Source of the DNA: Planctomycetaceae bacterium
GTDB taxonomy: Bacteria > Planctomycetota > Planctomycetia > Planctomycetales > Planctomycetaceae
DNA: 64,000 bases
NCBI GenBank assembly: GCA_041398785.1
Contig: JAWKUA010000002.1
Location: 248,001-312,000 of the forward strand
Direction of reading: 5' to 3'
The notes beneath the pieces are model-generated. The model was given only the letters and a program-made list of their open reading frames with translations. It had not been told where the DNA came from and searched no databases. The position numbers and the translations under genes were made by a program. Shown piece by piece: positions 56,054-64,000 of this stretch. The stretch's first letter is position 1; every line of letters starts with the position of its first letter.

Positions 56054-57705
56054 ACGCAATTCTGGACAGAGAACTGCTGAGCCTGCTGCGTTCACGACGG
56101 GCGTTTGCGATTCAGGCGGGCGTCGCTCTGGTCTGCGGACTGCTGATCATCCTGCGCTGGCCCGCGGGGGCTCGCGCTGACATCGCCGGAGAACGTTCGC
56201 GCGAAGTCTTCACGCTGTTCGGCTACGGACTTCTGGCATGCATGGTTCTGCTGGTACCCGTGTTTCCCGCGGCGAACATCGTTCGGGAACGGCAGCAAAA
56301 GACATTGTTGCTGCTGCTGCATTCGCCGCTGAGCCCGGTCACGATCTACTTTGGCAAACTGGCGGCGACGCTGGGATTCGTGCTGATTCTCATGGCGCTG
56401 AGCGTTCCGGCGGCCGCAGCGTGTCACGCGATGGGCGGCGTTTCGCTGTTCAGCGGCCTTGCGATGCTGTACGGCGTGCTGACGGTTGTGGCCATTCAGT
56501 ACGCTGCGCAGGGACTGTTCATCAGCAGTCGCGCACGATCAACCGATGCGGCGCTGCGAGTCACCTACTTCAGCGTGCTGCTGGTGTGCGGCGGCGTGCT
56601 GGTACCGCACCAGTTTCTGCAGGGAACAGAAAGTCCGCTGGCTTCCATCGCCGCGAAACTGCGATTCGTGTCGCCGCTGCCGGCCGTGATGGAAGTGCTG
56701 GGTCACGCTGACGCGGGGTCATACGGACTGCAGAGTGGTTCCGGAGCGCCCGGGTTCTATGTGATCAGCGCTGTGATTTCGATCGCCGTTTTCGCTGCGG
56801 CCACGATCCGCAGGCTCAGTCATCGAATCTTCGACCAGGCGCGATCGCAGGGCGTCATCACCGACGAACGCTCCGGCCTGCAGAAACTGGTCCGTCGGCT
56901 GATCTTTTTGGTCGACCCGCAGCGTCGGAAGTCCGAGATCGGTCCGCTGACAAATCCGGTCATGGTGAAGGAATTCCGCTGTCGGCAGTTCGGACGTCTG
57001 CACTGGCTGCTGCGTCTGATTGCCGGCTGCGCGATGGTGTCGCTGGTGCTGACGTACGCGACGACGCTTGGATCAGCCGACTGGGGCGTGGAGACGATCG
57101 GCGGCATCATCGTCGTCATGCAGGTCGCTCTGATCGTGCTGATCACACCCGGCCTGGCGGGAGGACTCATCAGCAGCGAACACGAAAGCGGAAGCTGGAA
57201 ACTGCTGCGAATGACACCACTCACCGCCGGCGTCATCCTGCGCGGCAAACTGCTGAGCGTCACAGGCACGATGATCCTGATCCTGTGCGGAACGCTGCCG
57301 GGCTATCTGGTGATGATGCGCATCAATCCGCTGGTCACGGAGCAGGTCCGGCAGGTCGTCATCTGCCTGGTGCTGACAGCAGTTTTCGCCATCCTGTTAA
57401 GCGCCACGGTCAGCAGTTTCTGCCAGCGGTCGGCTCCCGCAACAGTCACTTCCTACATTCTGCTGATGCTGGTGTGCCTGGGACCCATGCTGATCTGGCT
57501 TGGACGCGACGCTCCCTTCGGACATGCCACAGTGAACGCCGCTTTGACGATCAACCCGCTGGCCGCGGCGCTGAGCGTGATCCGGACGCCGGGATTCTCG
57601 GCGTATCAGCTTGTTCCGCAGAACTGGTGGATCATGGGCGTATCGTCACTGGTCCTTCTGGCCGTGCTGATGATTCGCATTCGTATTTTGCTTCGTCCCG
57701 ATTGA
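56050..57705 (+). CDS. ABC-2-type transporter permease
   Basis: 551 aa from GTG 56050. About 12 TM helices are arranged as two six-helix halves separated by a hydrophilic linker (about residues 255-310): AFAIQAGVALVCGLLIILRW and ACMVLLVPVFPAANIVRERQQKTLLLLLHSPL begin the first half, and LLRLIAGCAMVSLVLTY and SEHESGSWKLLRMTPL the second. This duplicated pattern is that of ABC-2/GldF-like permeases. It is coupled to the ATPase gene. Together with the upstream membrane protein and the downstream HEAT protein it forms a likely export or surface-assembly operon. Confidence 0.92.
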   Translation: MNAILDRELLSLLRSRRAFAIQAGVALVCGLLIILRWPAGARADIAGERSREVFTLFGYGLLACMVLLVPVFPAANIVRERQQKTLLLLLHSPLSPVTIYFGKLAATLGFVLILMALSVPAAAACHAMGGVSLFSGLAMLYGVLTVVAIQYAAQGLFISSRARSTDAALRVTYFSVLLVCGGVLVPHQFLQGTESPLASIAAKLRFVSPLPAVMEVLGHADAGSYGLQSGSGAPGFYVISAVISIAVFAAATIRRLSHRIFDQARSQGVITDERSGLQKLVRRLIFLVDPQRRKSEIGPLTNPVMVKEFRCRQFGRLHWLLRLIAGCAMVSLVLTYATTLGSADWGVETIGGIIVVMQVALIVLITPGLAGGLISSEHESGSWKLLRMTPLTAGVILRGKLLSVTGTMILILCGTLPGYLVMMRINPLVTEQVRQVVICLVLTAVFAILLSATVSSFCQRSAPATVTSYILLMLVCLGPMLIWLGRDAPFGHATVNAALTINPLAAALSVIRTPGFSAYQLVPQNWWIMGVSSLVLLAVLMIRIRILLRPD

Positions 57706-57718
57706 CGCAGCGGCAAAT

Positions 57719-59566
57719 TTGTCTGCGACAACCGTTGTCTTCCCTGCAGGTCGGTGTCCGTTGATTGCGAAAATTCCGGAATTCATTTCAAAACCCGCCC
57801 GAGCGGCCGTGCCGGCCATTGCCGCGCTGCTGGCACTCTGCGCGGAAAGTGTTCCTGCGGGTGTGCCTCAGTTGCCTTCAATCATGGACCATGATCCGGA
57901 ACTGCCGCGGCAGCACATCGTGCGGCATGTACCGGCACACTGGAAACAGCTTTGGCGAGAAGCTCTGGCCGGACAGGAGGAGGACCTGCGTCGCGAAGCC
58001 GCAGCTGCGGTTCTTCGTGAACATCAGCGCGGCTGCCCGGACGTGGACGACATGGGCCCGGACTTGCTGAACGCACTTTCGCTGTCGTCGCATTCCGCTG
58101 TTCGACAGACGATTGCCGAAGCGCTGATCGAACTGGACTTTCGAGAAGCCGCCGGCGCGCTGTCCGAACTCGCTGCGGCTGGCGGCACCGCGGAGTCGCT
58201 GCTGGTGGAACCGGCGCTGGGGAGCTGGGGCTACAATCCGATCAATGACGTCTGGCTCACCCGGCTGAACGATGCACGCTCCGCAACGCCGCAGCGCCTG
58301 ATGCTGGCGATCGAAGGCGTCCTCGCAACCGGCGACGTCCGCGCGGGTGACGCGCTGCGGCTGCTGGCACTGGATCGCGGAAACACGGCGGCGGTGCGTC
58401 TGGCGGCGGCGCAGTCGCTGGGCCGGTTGCGATCCGACGGTCTGACCGGCGACGCCAGGCTGATGGCCGAAAGTTCGGTCGGGCGAGGCATCGTTGATCG
58501 GCTCGTCGCCGCGAATCTGTTGCTGACACACAGCAGCGACGACGCTCGCGAGCTGATGCTGCAACTGGCCGTGGATGATCAGCCGGCCGTCGCAGCGATT
58601 GTCCTGCGCAGGCTGCTGGAGCTTGAACCGCGGCATCTTCGACCGCTCGTTCCGCGGTTGCTGGAAAGCCGCGACGCCGTCGTTCGTCAACTGGCGGCCC
58701 GGTCTCTGGTGGAACGGCCGGACAATGACACTATCGGGACACTCGGCAGGTTGCTGGATGACAGCCACCCCGATGTTCGCAACTATGTCCGCGAATCGCT
58801 GCTTTCGCTGGCCGGTCAGCCGGAATTCGACGCGGCTGTTCGCGACGAAGCGATGGCCGTTTTGACTTCGCAAAGCTGGCGAGGTCTGGAGCAGGCCGCT
58901 CGGCTGCTCGGTGAACTCGACCACAAGCCCGGTGCCGAAAGGCTTGTGGGGCTGCTGAACTTCGAACGTGCGGAGGTTCACGTAACGGCAGCCTGGTCGC
59001 TGAGTCAGCTTGCCGTTCGTGACACACTGCCCGGCATGGCGCAGTTCGCAACTTCCATCACCGACCGTTTTCCGGCGGACCCCGGCGACGGCGACCGCGA
59101 ACCGCTGAGCCGCGGACACGACGCGTGCCTGTCTCATCTGTTTCAGGCGTTTGGAATGATGAAGTATTCACAGCCGGAACCGGTGCTGCTGAAATTTGTT
59201 CCTCGCCGCTACGACCTTGGACCGCGATCCCGCGGGGCGGCGATCTGGGCACTGGGACGGCTGCACGAAGACGATCCGCAGCCGGAACTGATGAAGCTTC
59301 TGGGGCAGCGAGTCGCCGACGACGGAGAGATCCCGTATCCGGAACCCGTCGAAGTCCGCGCCAACGCCGCCACCAGCCTTGGCCGCATGAAGGCGGCGGC
59401 GGCCATGCGAGCGCTGCGGCACGTGTATGGCAAAGATCCGCCGGGCGAACGCATCCGCGAGGCCTGCGGCTGGGCGATTGAACAGATCACCGGCGAAGAT
59501 CTGCCGGAACTCGAAACGCGGCTGGTGTCTCCGCCCGATGCGTTCCTGCGTCCGATCGATCCCTGA
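57719..59566 (+). CDS. Secreted HEAT-repeat protein
   Basis: 615 aa from TTG 57719; TTG 57761 (MIAKIPEFISKPARAAVPAIAALLALC) gives a better signal peptide. The mature part is made of HEAT-like helical pairs (SHSAVRQTIAEALIEL, NTAAVRLAAAQSLGRL, RDAVVRQLAARSLVE, DVRNYVRESLLSL) throughout, then a loop with DLGPRSRGAAIWALGRL. HEAT solenoids bind proteins and are common in planctomycetes. It starts 14 nt after the permease stop, so it is in the same operon. Confidence 0.88.
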   Translation: MSATTVVFPAGRCPLIAKIPEFISKPARAAVPAIAALLALCAESVPAGVPQLPSIMDHDPELPRQHIVRHVPAHWKQLWREALAGQEEDLRREAAAAVLREHQRGCPDVDDMGPDLLNALSLSSHSAVRQTIAEALIELDFREAAGALSELAAAGGTAESLLVEPALGSWGYNPINDVWLTRLNDARSATPQRLMLAIEGVLATGDVRAGDALRLLALDRGNTAAVRLAAAQSLGRLRSDGLTGDARLMAESSVGRGIVDRLVAANLLLTHSSDDARELMLQLAVDDQPAVAAIVLRRLLELEPRHLRPLVPRLLESRDAVVRQLAARSLVERPDNDTIGTLGRLLDDSHPDVRNYVRESLLSLAGQPEFDAAVRDEAMAVLTSQSWRGLEQAARLLGELDHKPGAERLVGLLNFERAEVHVTAAWSLSQLAVRDTLPGMAQFATSITDRFPADPGDGDREPLSRGHDACLSHLFQAFGMMKYSQPEPVLLKFVPRRYDLGPRSRGAAIWALGRLHEDDPQPELMKLLGQRVADDGEIPYPEPVEVRANAATSLGRMKAAAAMRALRHVYGKDPPGERIREACGWAIEQITGEDLPELETRLVSPPDAFLRPIDP

Positions 59567-59579
59567 GCCGCCGCGATTG

Positions 59580-61088
59580 TCAGGCCAGCAGTTCTTCAAT
59601 GACGGCACCATGGTCGACCAGCCGCGTCGGGCGGTTTCCCCGGTCCGGAATCGTTGTTTCCGGTGCGATGCCTTTCAGGTGATACATCGTCGCCAGGATG
59701 TCTTCGGGGCTGACCGGACGATTCGCGACGAATGATCCGATGCTGTCCGTCGCTCCGACGACCGTTCCGCCGCGAATTCCGGCTCCGGCCAGCATCACGC
59801 TGTAGGCCTTCGACCAGTGATCCCGACCGCCGCCGCGGTCCATGTTGTTGATCTTCGGCGTCCGCCCGTGCTCCGTCAGACACAGCACCAGCGTTTCGTC
59901 CAGCATCCCGCGATCGTCCATATCCGTCAGCAGGCTGCTGACTCCCGCGTCGAACCCCGGCAGCAGTTCATTTCCCAGACGTTTGAAGTGATTGAAGTGC
60001 GTGTCCCAGGCCGTGTTGACGACTTTGTATTCGTCCCAGAAAACTGAGACCAGACGGCACCCGGCTTCCAGCAACCGCCTCGCGGTCAGTGCCGACTGGC
60101 CGAACAGATTCATGCCGTACTTTTCTCGAACCGACATGGGCTCCCGTCCGACATCCAGCGCATCATGAAGTTTGCTCGACGTCATCAGGGAATAAGCCAT
60201 GCCCGCAAAGCGATCGAGACTTCGGCCGGCCATCTGTTCGCTCAGATGCCGGCGCTGGTCGTCAAGCTGATGCAGCAGACTTCGTCGGCGGTCCAGACGA
60301 TCCAGCGTCAGGCCGTCGCGAAGCTGTGCGTCTTTCGAAATTCGCAACCGGCTTTCCGGAGTGATGCCCAAAAACGGATCGGCAACTTCCACATCCCTTA
60401 ACTGATTGAAGAATGAAACTCGCGGCACTGACCGGGTGGCCTTCCCGTCGAATTCCGTCCAGACCGGGTTGTAGCCGTGGCCCAGAAACGAACCGTACGG
60501 TCCCGCTCGCCGCGAAAACGGTGCAAAGTTGCTGAACTGCCAGGGAAGCCCGATGTTTCGCGGCAGTTCCGGCCGTTCGCCCGTGCCGTCCCGGTCGGCA
60601 AGGTAATCCAGAACGCTGCCGAAGAACGGTCGGTGCCGTGTGTCGAACGGGTTTGTCTCACTGGAAAAATCGACGGCCGGGAATCCCGACAGCGTATACA
60701 GATTCGAATGATTGTTGTGGTCGTGAGTCATCGACCGGATGAGTGCCATCTTACCCGTCAGGCCGGACAGCTTCGGCAGCATTTCACAGATGAACGTGCC
60801 GGGGACCGCGGTGGGAATCGCACTCCACTGGCCCCGGATTCCTTCCGGCGCGTCGGGTTTCGGATCCCATGTTTCAAAGTGCGAAGCCGCGCCCTGCAGA
60901 TACAGCAACAGGATATTCTTCGCCCGACCGAACGTCCGGTTGATTGAACCTTCTGCGGCTGACGCCGATTCCAGACGCAGAAGTTCGGGAAGAGTCAGGG
61001 CTCCGCCGGCAAGCGCACCGACCTGCATCGCGTCGCGACGACCGCACACAGGACCGAACGGGTTTGACGATCCGAGAATTCTGAGCAT
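59580..61088 (-). CDS. DUF1501 domain protein (exported)
   Basis: 502 aa from ATG 61088, with AGGAAG 7 nt upstream. It has a Tat/Sec-like leader (CGRRDAMQVGALAGGALTLPELL) and the DUF1501 blocks KNILLLYLQGAASHFETWDPKPDAP, MTHDHNNHSN, FDTRHRPFFGS and a C-terminal LTEHGRTPK. The family is a planctomycete hallmark related to sulfatase/phosphatase folds and often sits beside DUF1553 or DUF1549 genes; no such neighbour is present here. It is convergent with the HEAT gene and divergent from the acyl carrier gene. Confidence 0.92.
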   Translation of the reverse strand: MLRILGSSNPFGPVCGRRDAMQVGALAGGALTLPELLRLESASAAEGSINRTFGRAKNILLLYLQGAASHFETWDPKPDAPEGIRGQWSAIPTAVPGTFICEMLPKLSGLTGKMALIRSMTHDHNNHSNLYTLSGFPAVDFSSETNPFDTRHRPFFGSVLDYLADRDGTGERPELPRNIGLPWQFSNFAPFSRRAGPYGSFLGHGYNPVWTEFDGKATRSVPRVSFFNQLRDVEVADPFLGITPESRLRISKDAQLRDGLTLDRLDRRRSLLHQLDDQRRHLSEQMAGRSLDRFAGMAYSLMTSSKLHDALDVGREPMSVREKYGMNLFGQSALTARRLLEAGCRLVSVFWDEYKVVNTAWDTHFNHFKRLGNELLPGFDAGVSSLLTDMDDRGMLDETLVLCLTEHGRTPKINNMDRGGGRDHWSKAYSVMLAGAGIRGGTVVGATDSIGSFVANRPVSPEDILATMYHLKGIAPETTIPDRGNRPTRLVDHGAVIEELLA

Positions 61089-61244
61089 CGCATCGCTTCC
61101 TGAACACAAGTGTCCGCAACTGATTATGCCGCAACGGATGATCCGGGGTCAATGTGCCGCTGTGCGGTGCCGCGTGCCCCACCAGGCGCGGGCCCGTTCA
61201 CCGACGCTTGCCGGGCTGCTGACCCGTCACCATAATCGAACGCC

Positions 61245-61538
61245 GTGAAAGATACCCCGCAACACACCGAATCTGTTTCTCTGTCGGACAGCAGGGCTGA
61301 GGACATCCGGACGTGGATCGTGACTGAGCTGGCAGGGGAACTGAATATTCCGCCCGAATCGATTCTTCCCGATCAAACGCTGCTGTCGCTCGGCATTGAT
61401 TCGATCCGTGTTGTTGCGTTTGTGGCAAAGCTGGAAGAGCGCTGTGGAATTCGTTTTTCCGAAAACCCGCTGGACGATCACCCGACAATCACCGCGCTTT
61501 CGCAGCATGTCGCGAACCTGATGGGCGGCGCGGCCTGA
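61245..61538 (+). CDS. Acyl carrier protein
   Basis: 97 aa from GTG 61245. The phosphopantetheine site is Ser53 in LGIDSIRV, and LEERCGIRF follows as in ACP helix III. It probably carries an acyl group for the MBOAT protein 47 nt downstream (starting 61586), since stand-alone ACPs beside acyltransferases often serve them. It is longer than fatty-acid ACP, with a 20-residue acidic leader. No ketosynthase is nearby. Confidence 0.9.
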   Translation: MKDTPQHTESVSLSDSRAEDIRTWIVTELAGELNIPPESILPDQTLLSLGIDSIRVVAFVAKLEERCGIRFSENPLDDHPTITALSQHVANLMGGAA

Positions 61539-61585
61539 AAGTCACGATGCCATCGACATGCCGCCCGCCAGGAATCCCGTGACGC

Positions 61586-64000
61586 ATGTCGGCCAGCGAC
61601 ACTGACTCCCGATTTTCCTCAGCCGGCAGTGGCGGGCGCATTGGGCGCTTCGCGCTGCTGCTGACGGAACTCGTGCTGATCGCGGCCGTCGTCCATCTGT
61701 TCCGAATTGAAGAACGCCGTCACCTGCTTCCGGTGCTGTGCGCTTCAATCGCCGGGTTTTCCATCCACAGCTGGCTGCCGGTGACACAGCGGCTGCGGTT
61801 CTTTGCACTGCTTTCCGTGTCAATCGTGGTGCTGGTTCCCGGAATCGACGGCGGCGTCCGGACACTGGTCCTCGGCGGCTGCCTGATAGGGACCTTCTAT
61901 CTGCCGATCAGTCGTATTCAGAAGGGATGCGTCCTTGCCGCGGCGACGATGGTTCTGGCCTTGGCAAGAGTCCGGTTTCCGATGCCGTTCTGGCCGATAC
62001 TCGGTTCGATGTTCATGTTCCGGCTGTTGCTGTTTTTTGTTGAACAGCGAAACCAGTCCGTCAGACCTTCGCCTGCGTCGGTCGTTTCGTATTTCTTTAT
62101 GCTGCCGAACGTCTGTTTTCCACTGTTTCCCGTTGTCGACTACCGGACGTTTCGTGACACATATTACGACTCCGACGAATGGGAAATTTACCAGCGCGGC
62201 GTCCGATGGATCGTCCGCGGGATGATTCATTTGGTGCTGTACCGGTTCGTCAAAGCGAATCTGATTCCGGAACCTCACGAACTGCACGACGTGCGTCGCA
62301 TCGCGGTTTTCATGGCGACGAACTACGCGCTGTACCTGCAGGTTTCCGGTCAGTTTCACCTGATCACCGGCCTGCTGCATCTGTTCGGCTTCAATCTTCC
62401 GCGAACGCATCATCTATACTTCCTGGCATCGAGCTTCAGCGACATCTGGAGAAGGATCAACATCTACTGGAAGGACTTCATGACGAAAGTGTTCTTCTTT
62501 CCGGCGTTCTTCGCGGTGCGCCGGCGCGGTTGGTCCGTCAGAGCGGCGATCGTCGTGAGCGTCCTGTGCGTGTTTGTCGCCACCTGGCTGCTGCATTCCT
62601 GGCAGACGTTCTGGCTGCGCGGCCGATTTCCGGTGACGATCAACGATGCCTTTCTGTGGCTGGGTGTCGGCTGTTGTGTGGCGGTCAACGCACTGTTCGA
62701 TGCTCAGCGCGGCGTCGAACGGAATCAATCCGGCTGGCTTGCGGCGGTCAGCGTTTCGTGGCGAACCGTCGGCATGTTCGTTCTGGTCAGCCTGTTCTGG
62801 GCCTGCTGGACGAGACCCGGATTTCTGTCAACGATCATCGAAGCCGCTGACCGGCCGGACTTCAGCAACGGACTGGTCGTGGTGGCGCTCTGGCTGCTGG
62901 CCGCTGTCGCTGTCATGACGGCTGTGAGAGTCGTCGGACAGCGACTGTGGCGATTTCCGTCGCCATGGCCGGCATTGAGCTTCCGGGATTCTGCCCGGCT
63001 GCACATCTCAGGTTTGGCAGTGGTTCTGGTGCTGGCGTCGCCGTGGTTCAGCAGACTGCTGAGTCCCGAAGTCGCGCGGACATTGGCCGACTTTCGAACG
63101 GACGCGGCCGCACAGGAATCCGCGCGCGGGCAACTGATGAGTTACTACGAAGATCTGAACGAAGCGGAGACTCAGGCGGGACCGCTGATTCGTGCCTTTT
63201 CGCCACAGGACGAAACTCGCCGCGCGCAGGCCCGCGGCTTCGAACAGGTTTCCCGCGCGACCGATGAGTACCAGGAAGTTGAACTCGTGCCGGGAATCTC
63301 AACGGAACTGGATGGTGCCGCGTTTTCCGTCAATCAGTTCGGAATGCGGGACCGCGATTCGATCACGCTGCACAAACCTGTCGACACAGGGCGAATCGCG
63401 ATGGTTGGTTCCAGCATCGTCATGGGCTACGGCGTGGCAGACGACGAAGTTTTCACGCGGGTCTTTGAAGAAGAACTGAATTCGACCGGGCGATTCGGCA
63501 GCCGGCGGGTGGAAGTTTTGAACTTCGGAGTCGGCAGGCAGTGGGCGATTCATCGACTGGTACGCGTCCGGAGAAAAGTGGTCGCCTTCGAACCGGACGC
63601 GATGTACTACGTCGCTCATCAGGACGAATTCAACGAACTGACCGGCCATGCGTCCAGGCTGATTGCCGCCGGACGGGAGCTGCCTTCCGGACATCTGCAG
63701 CACGTCGCCGTCAATGCCCGCGTTTCGTCCGACATGCCCGCGGGAGCGATTCAGAGCCGCCTGCTTCCCTTCACTACGGACCTGCTCGCCGCGGCGTATC
63801 GCTCAATCGTCGAAGAATGCGGCAGCCGCGGCATCGTGCCGGTCTGGGTGTACATTCCGATGCCGGGCTCGCTGGCGGAAGATCCCGGTGACCAACTGAC
63901 GGAACTGGCCGAAGACGCCGGCTTTGTCGTTTGTCGACTTTCCGACTGGACGAACGGCGAAGACATCGACGGGCTGTTCCGATCGACCGACGAACATCAC
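61586..64000 (+). CDS. MBOAT O-acyltransferase with C-terminal SGNH-like domain (partial)
   Basis: At least 805 codons; it runs off the right edge with no stop. The N-terminal half has about 10 TM helices and an MBOAT segment, SFSDIWRRINIYWKDF at 283-298. The C-terminal half beyond residue about 500 is an exported SGNH-like domain with MVGSSIVMGYGV near 606 (the GDS-type Ser). MBOAT-SGNH proteins O-acetylate or acylate polysaccharides or peptidoglycan. The ACP gene immediately upstream is a likely acyl donor. AGGA lies 12 nt before the start, a little far. The rest of the SGNH triad is beyond the window. Confidence 0.85.
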   Translation, partial: MSASDTDSRFSSAGSGGRIGRFALLLTELVLIAAVVHLFRIEERRHLLPVLCASIAGFSIHSWLPVTQRLRFFALLSVSIVVLVPGIDGGVRTLVLGGCLIGTFYLPISRIQKGCVLAAATMVLALARVRFPMPFWPILGSMFMFRLLLFFVEQRNQSVRPSPASVVSYFFMLPNVCFPLFPVVDYRTFRDTYYDSDEWEIYQRGVRWIVRGMIHLVLYRFVKANLIPEPHELHDVRRIAVFMATNYALYLQVSGQFHLITGLLHLFGFNLPRTHHLYFLASSFSDIWRRINIYWKDFMTKVFFFPAFFAVRRRGWSVRAAIVVSVLCVFVATWLLHSWQTFWLRGRFPVTINDAFLWLGVGCCVAVNALFDAQRGVERNQSGWLAAVSVSWRTVGMFVLVSLFWACWTRPGFLSTIIEAADRPDFSNGLVVVALWLLAAVAVMTAVRVVGQRLWRFPSPWPALSFRDSARLHISGLAVVLVLASPWFSRLLSPEVARTLADFRTDAAAQESARGQLMSYYEDLNEAETQAGPLIRAFSPQDETRRAQARGFEQVSRATDEYQEVELVPGISTELDGAAFSVNQFGMRDRDSITLHKPVDTGRIAMVGSSIVMGYGVADDEVFTRVFEEELNSTGRFGSRRVEVLNFGVGRQWAIHRLVRVRRKVVAFEPDAMYYVAHQDEFNELTGHASRLIAAGRELPSGHLQHVAVNARVSSDMPAGAIQSRLLPFTTDLLAAAYRSIVEECGSRGIVPVWVYIPMPGSLAEDPGDQLTELAEDAGFVVCRLSDWTNGEDIDGLFRSTDEHH

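Noticed and set aside
57878..59137. 419-aa minus-strand ORF opposite the HEAT gene
   Set aside because: Shadow of a repeat-rich GC-high gene; composition is Arg/Gln/Pro without structure.
1..64000. CRISPR array, prophage, transposase or rRNA
   Set aside because: I saw no regularly spaced direct repeats, no intact transposase or phage gene and no rRNA-like sequence in the window.

Overview
The window comes from a G+C-rich bacterium that is almost certainly a planctomycete (Planctomycetota, probably Planctomycetaceae-like). The evidence is the gene mix: a DUF1501 protein, a PVC-type sorbosone-dehydrogenase/cytochrome c protein, a tetrahydromethanopterin-linked formyltransferase (Ftr) in a non-methanogen, a membrane Ser/Thr kinase with TPRs, FHA and cadherin-like proteins, a surface protein with an LEPR-XLL-like N-terminus, PQQ-propeller and HEAT-repeat giants, and an in-frame EGEAPAEP-type palindromic repeat. 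LpxB indicates a lipid A-type outer membrane.

Layout. 1-3.5 kb (minus): a HIT protein, a DUF3500 protein and two M16 peptidases, one with zinc ligands and one without. 3.7-5.6 kb (plus): a tight C1 operon of 5-formyl-THF cyclo-ligase, Ftr and a BFD-like [2Fe-2S] protein. 5.8-16.2 kb: an envelope and signalling stretch with an acidic LEPR-like protein, a Ser/Thr kinase, a cadherin-like membrane protein, an LRR-TPR lipoprotein, a PAAR protein and a Trm112-like/methyltransferase protein. 16.2-25.0 kb (minus): one of the most coherent regions, a proteostasis cluster of groEL, groES, groEL, dnaJ, grpE, a FmdB zinc ribbon, an FHA protein and a B12-binding radical SAM enzyme. 25.5-31.1 kb: a small secreted protein, lpxB, an AddA-like helicase-nuclease and tRNA-Asp with a clear terminator. 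31.2-38.1 kb (minus): an acidic/Arg-rich low-complexity protein and a 1620-aa PQQ-propeller protein.

38.5-52.0 kb is the accessory part. It holds a frameshifted PVC dehydrogenase, a ParDE toxin-antitoxin pair, unrecognised small genes in more A+T-rich DNA, and a run of broken genes (CehA/McbA-type PHP hydrolase, a planctomycete-type secreted protein, an alpha/beta hydrolase and an endonuclease/exonuclease/phosphatase protein), most disrupted by single extra bases. It ends in a 1135-aa ORF that joins a prenyltransferase-like toroid to an alpha/beta hydrolase and carries a palindromic repeat in frame. Either this region is decaying or the assembly contains a cluster of indel errors.

52.3-64 kb: a membrane protein, an ABC ATPase/permease pair and a HEAT protein probably form an operon. 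A DUF1501 protein follows on the other strand, then an acyl carrier protein and an MBOAT-SGNH acyltransferase that runs off the window end. I see no CRISPR array, rRNA, intact transposase or prophage. Functional assignments come from motifs read by eye; no database search was run.
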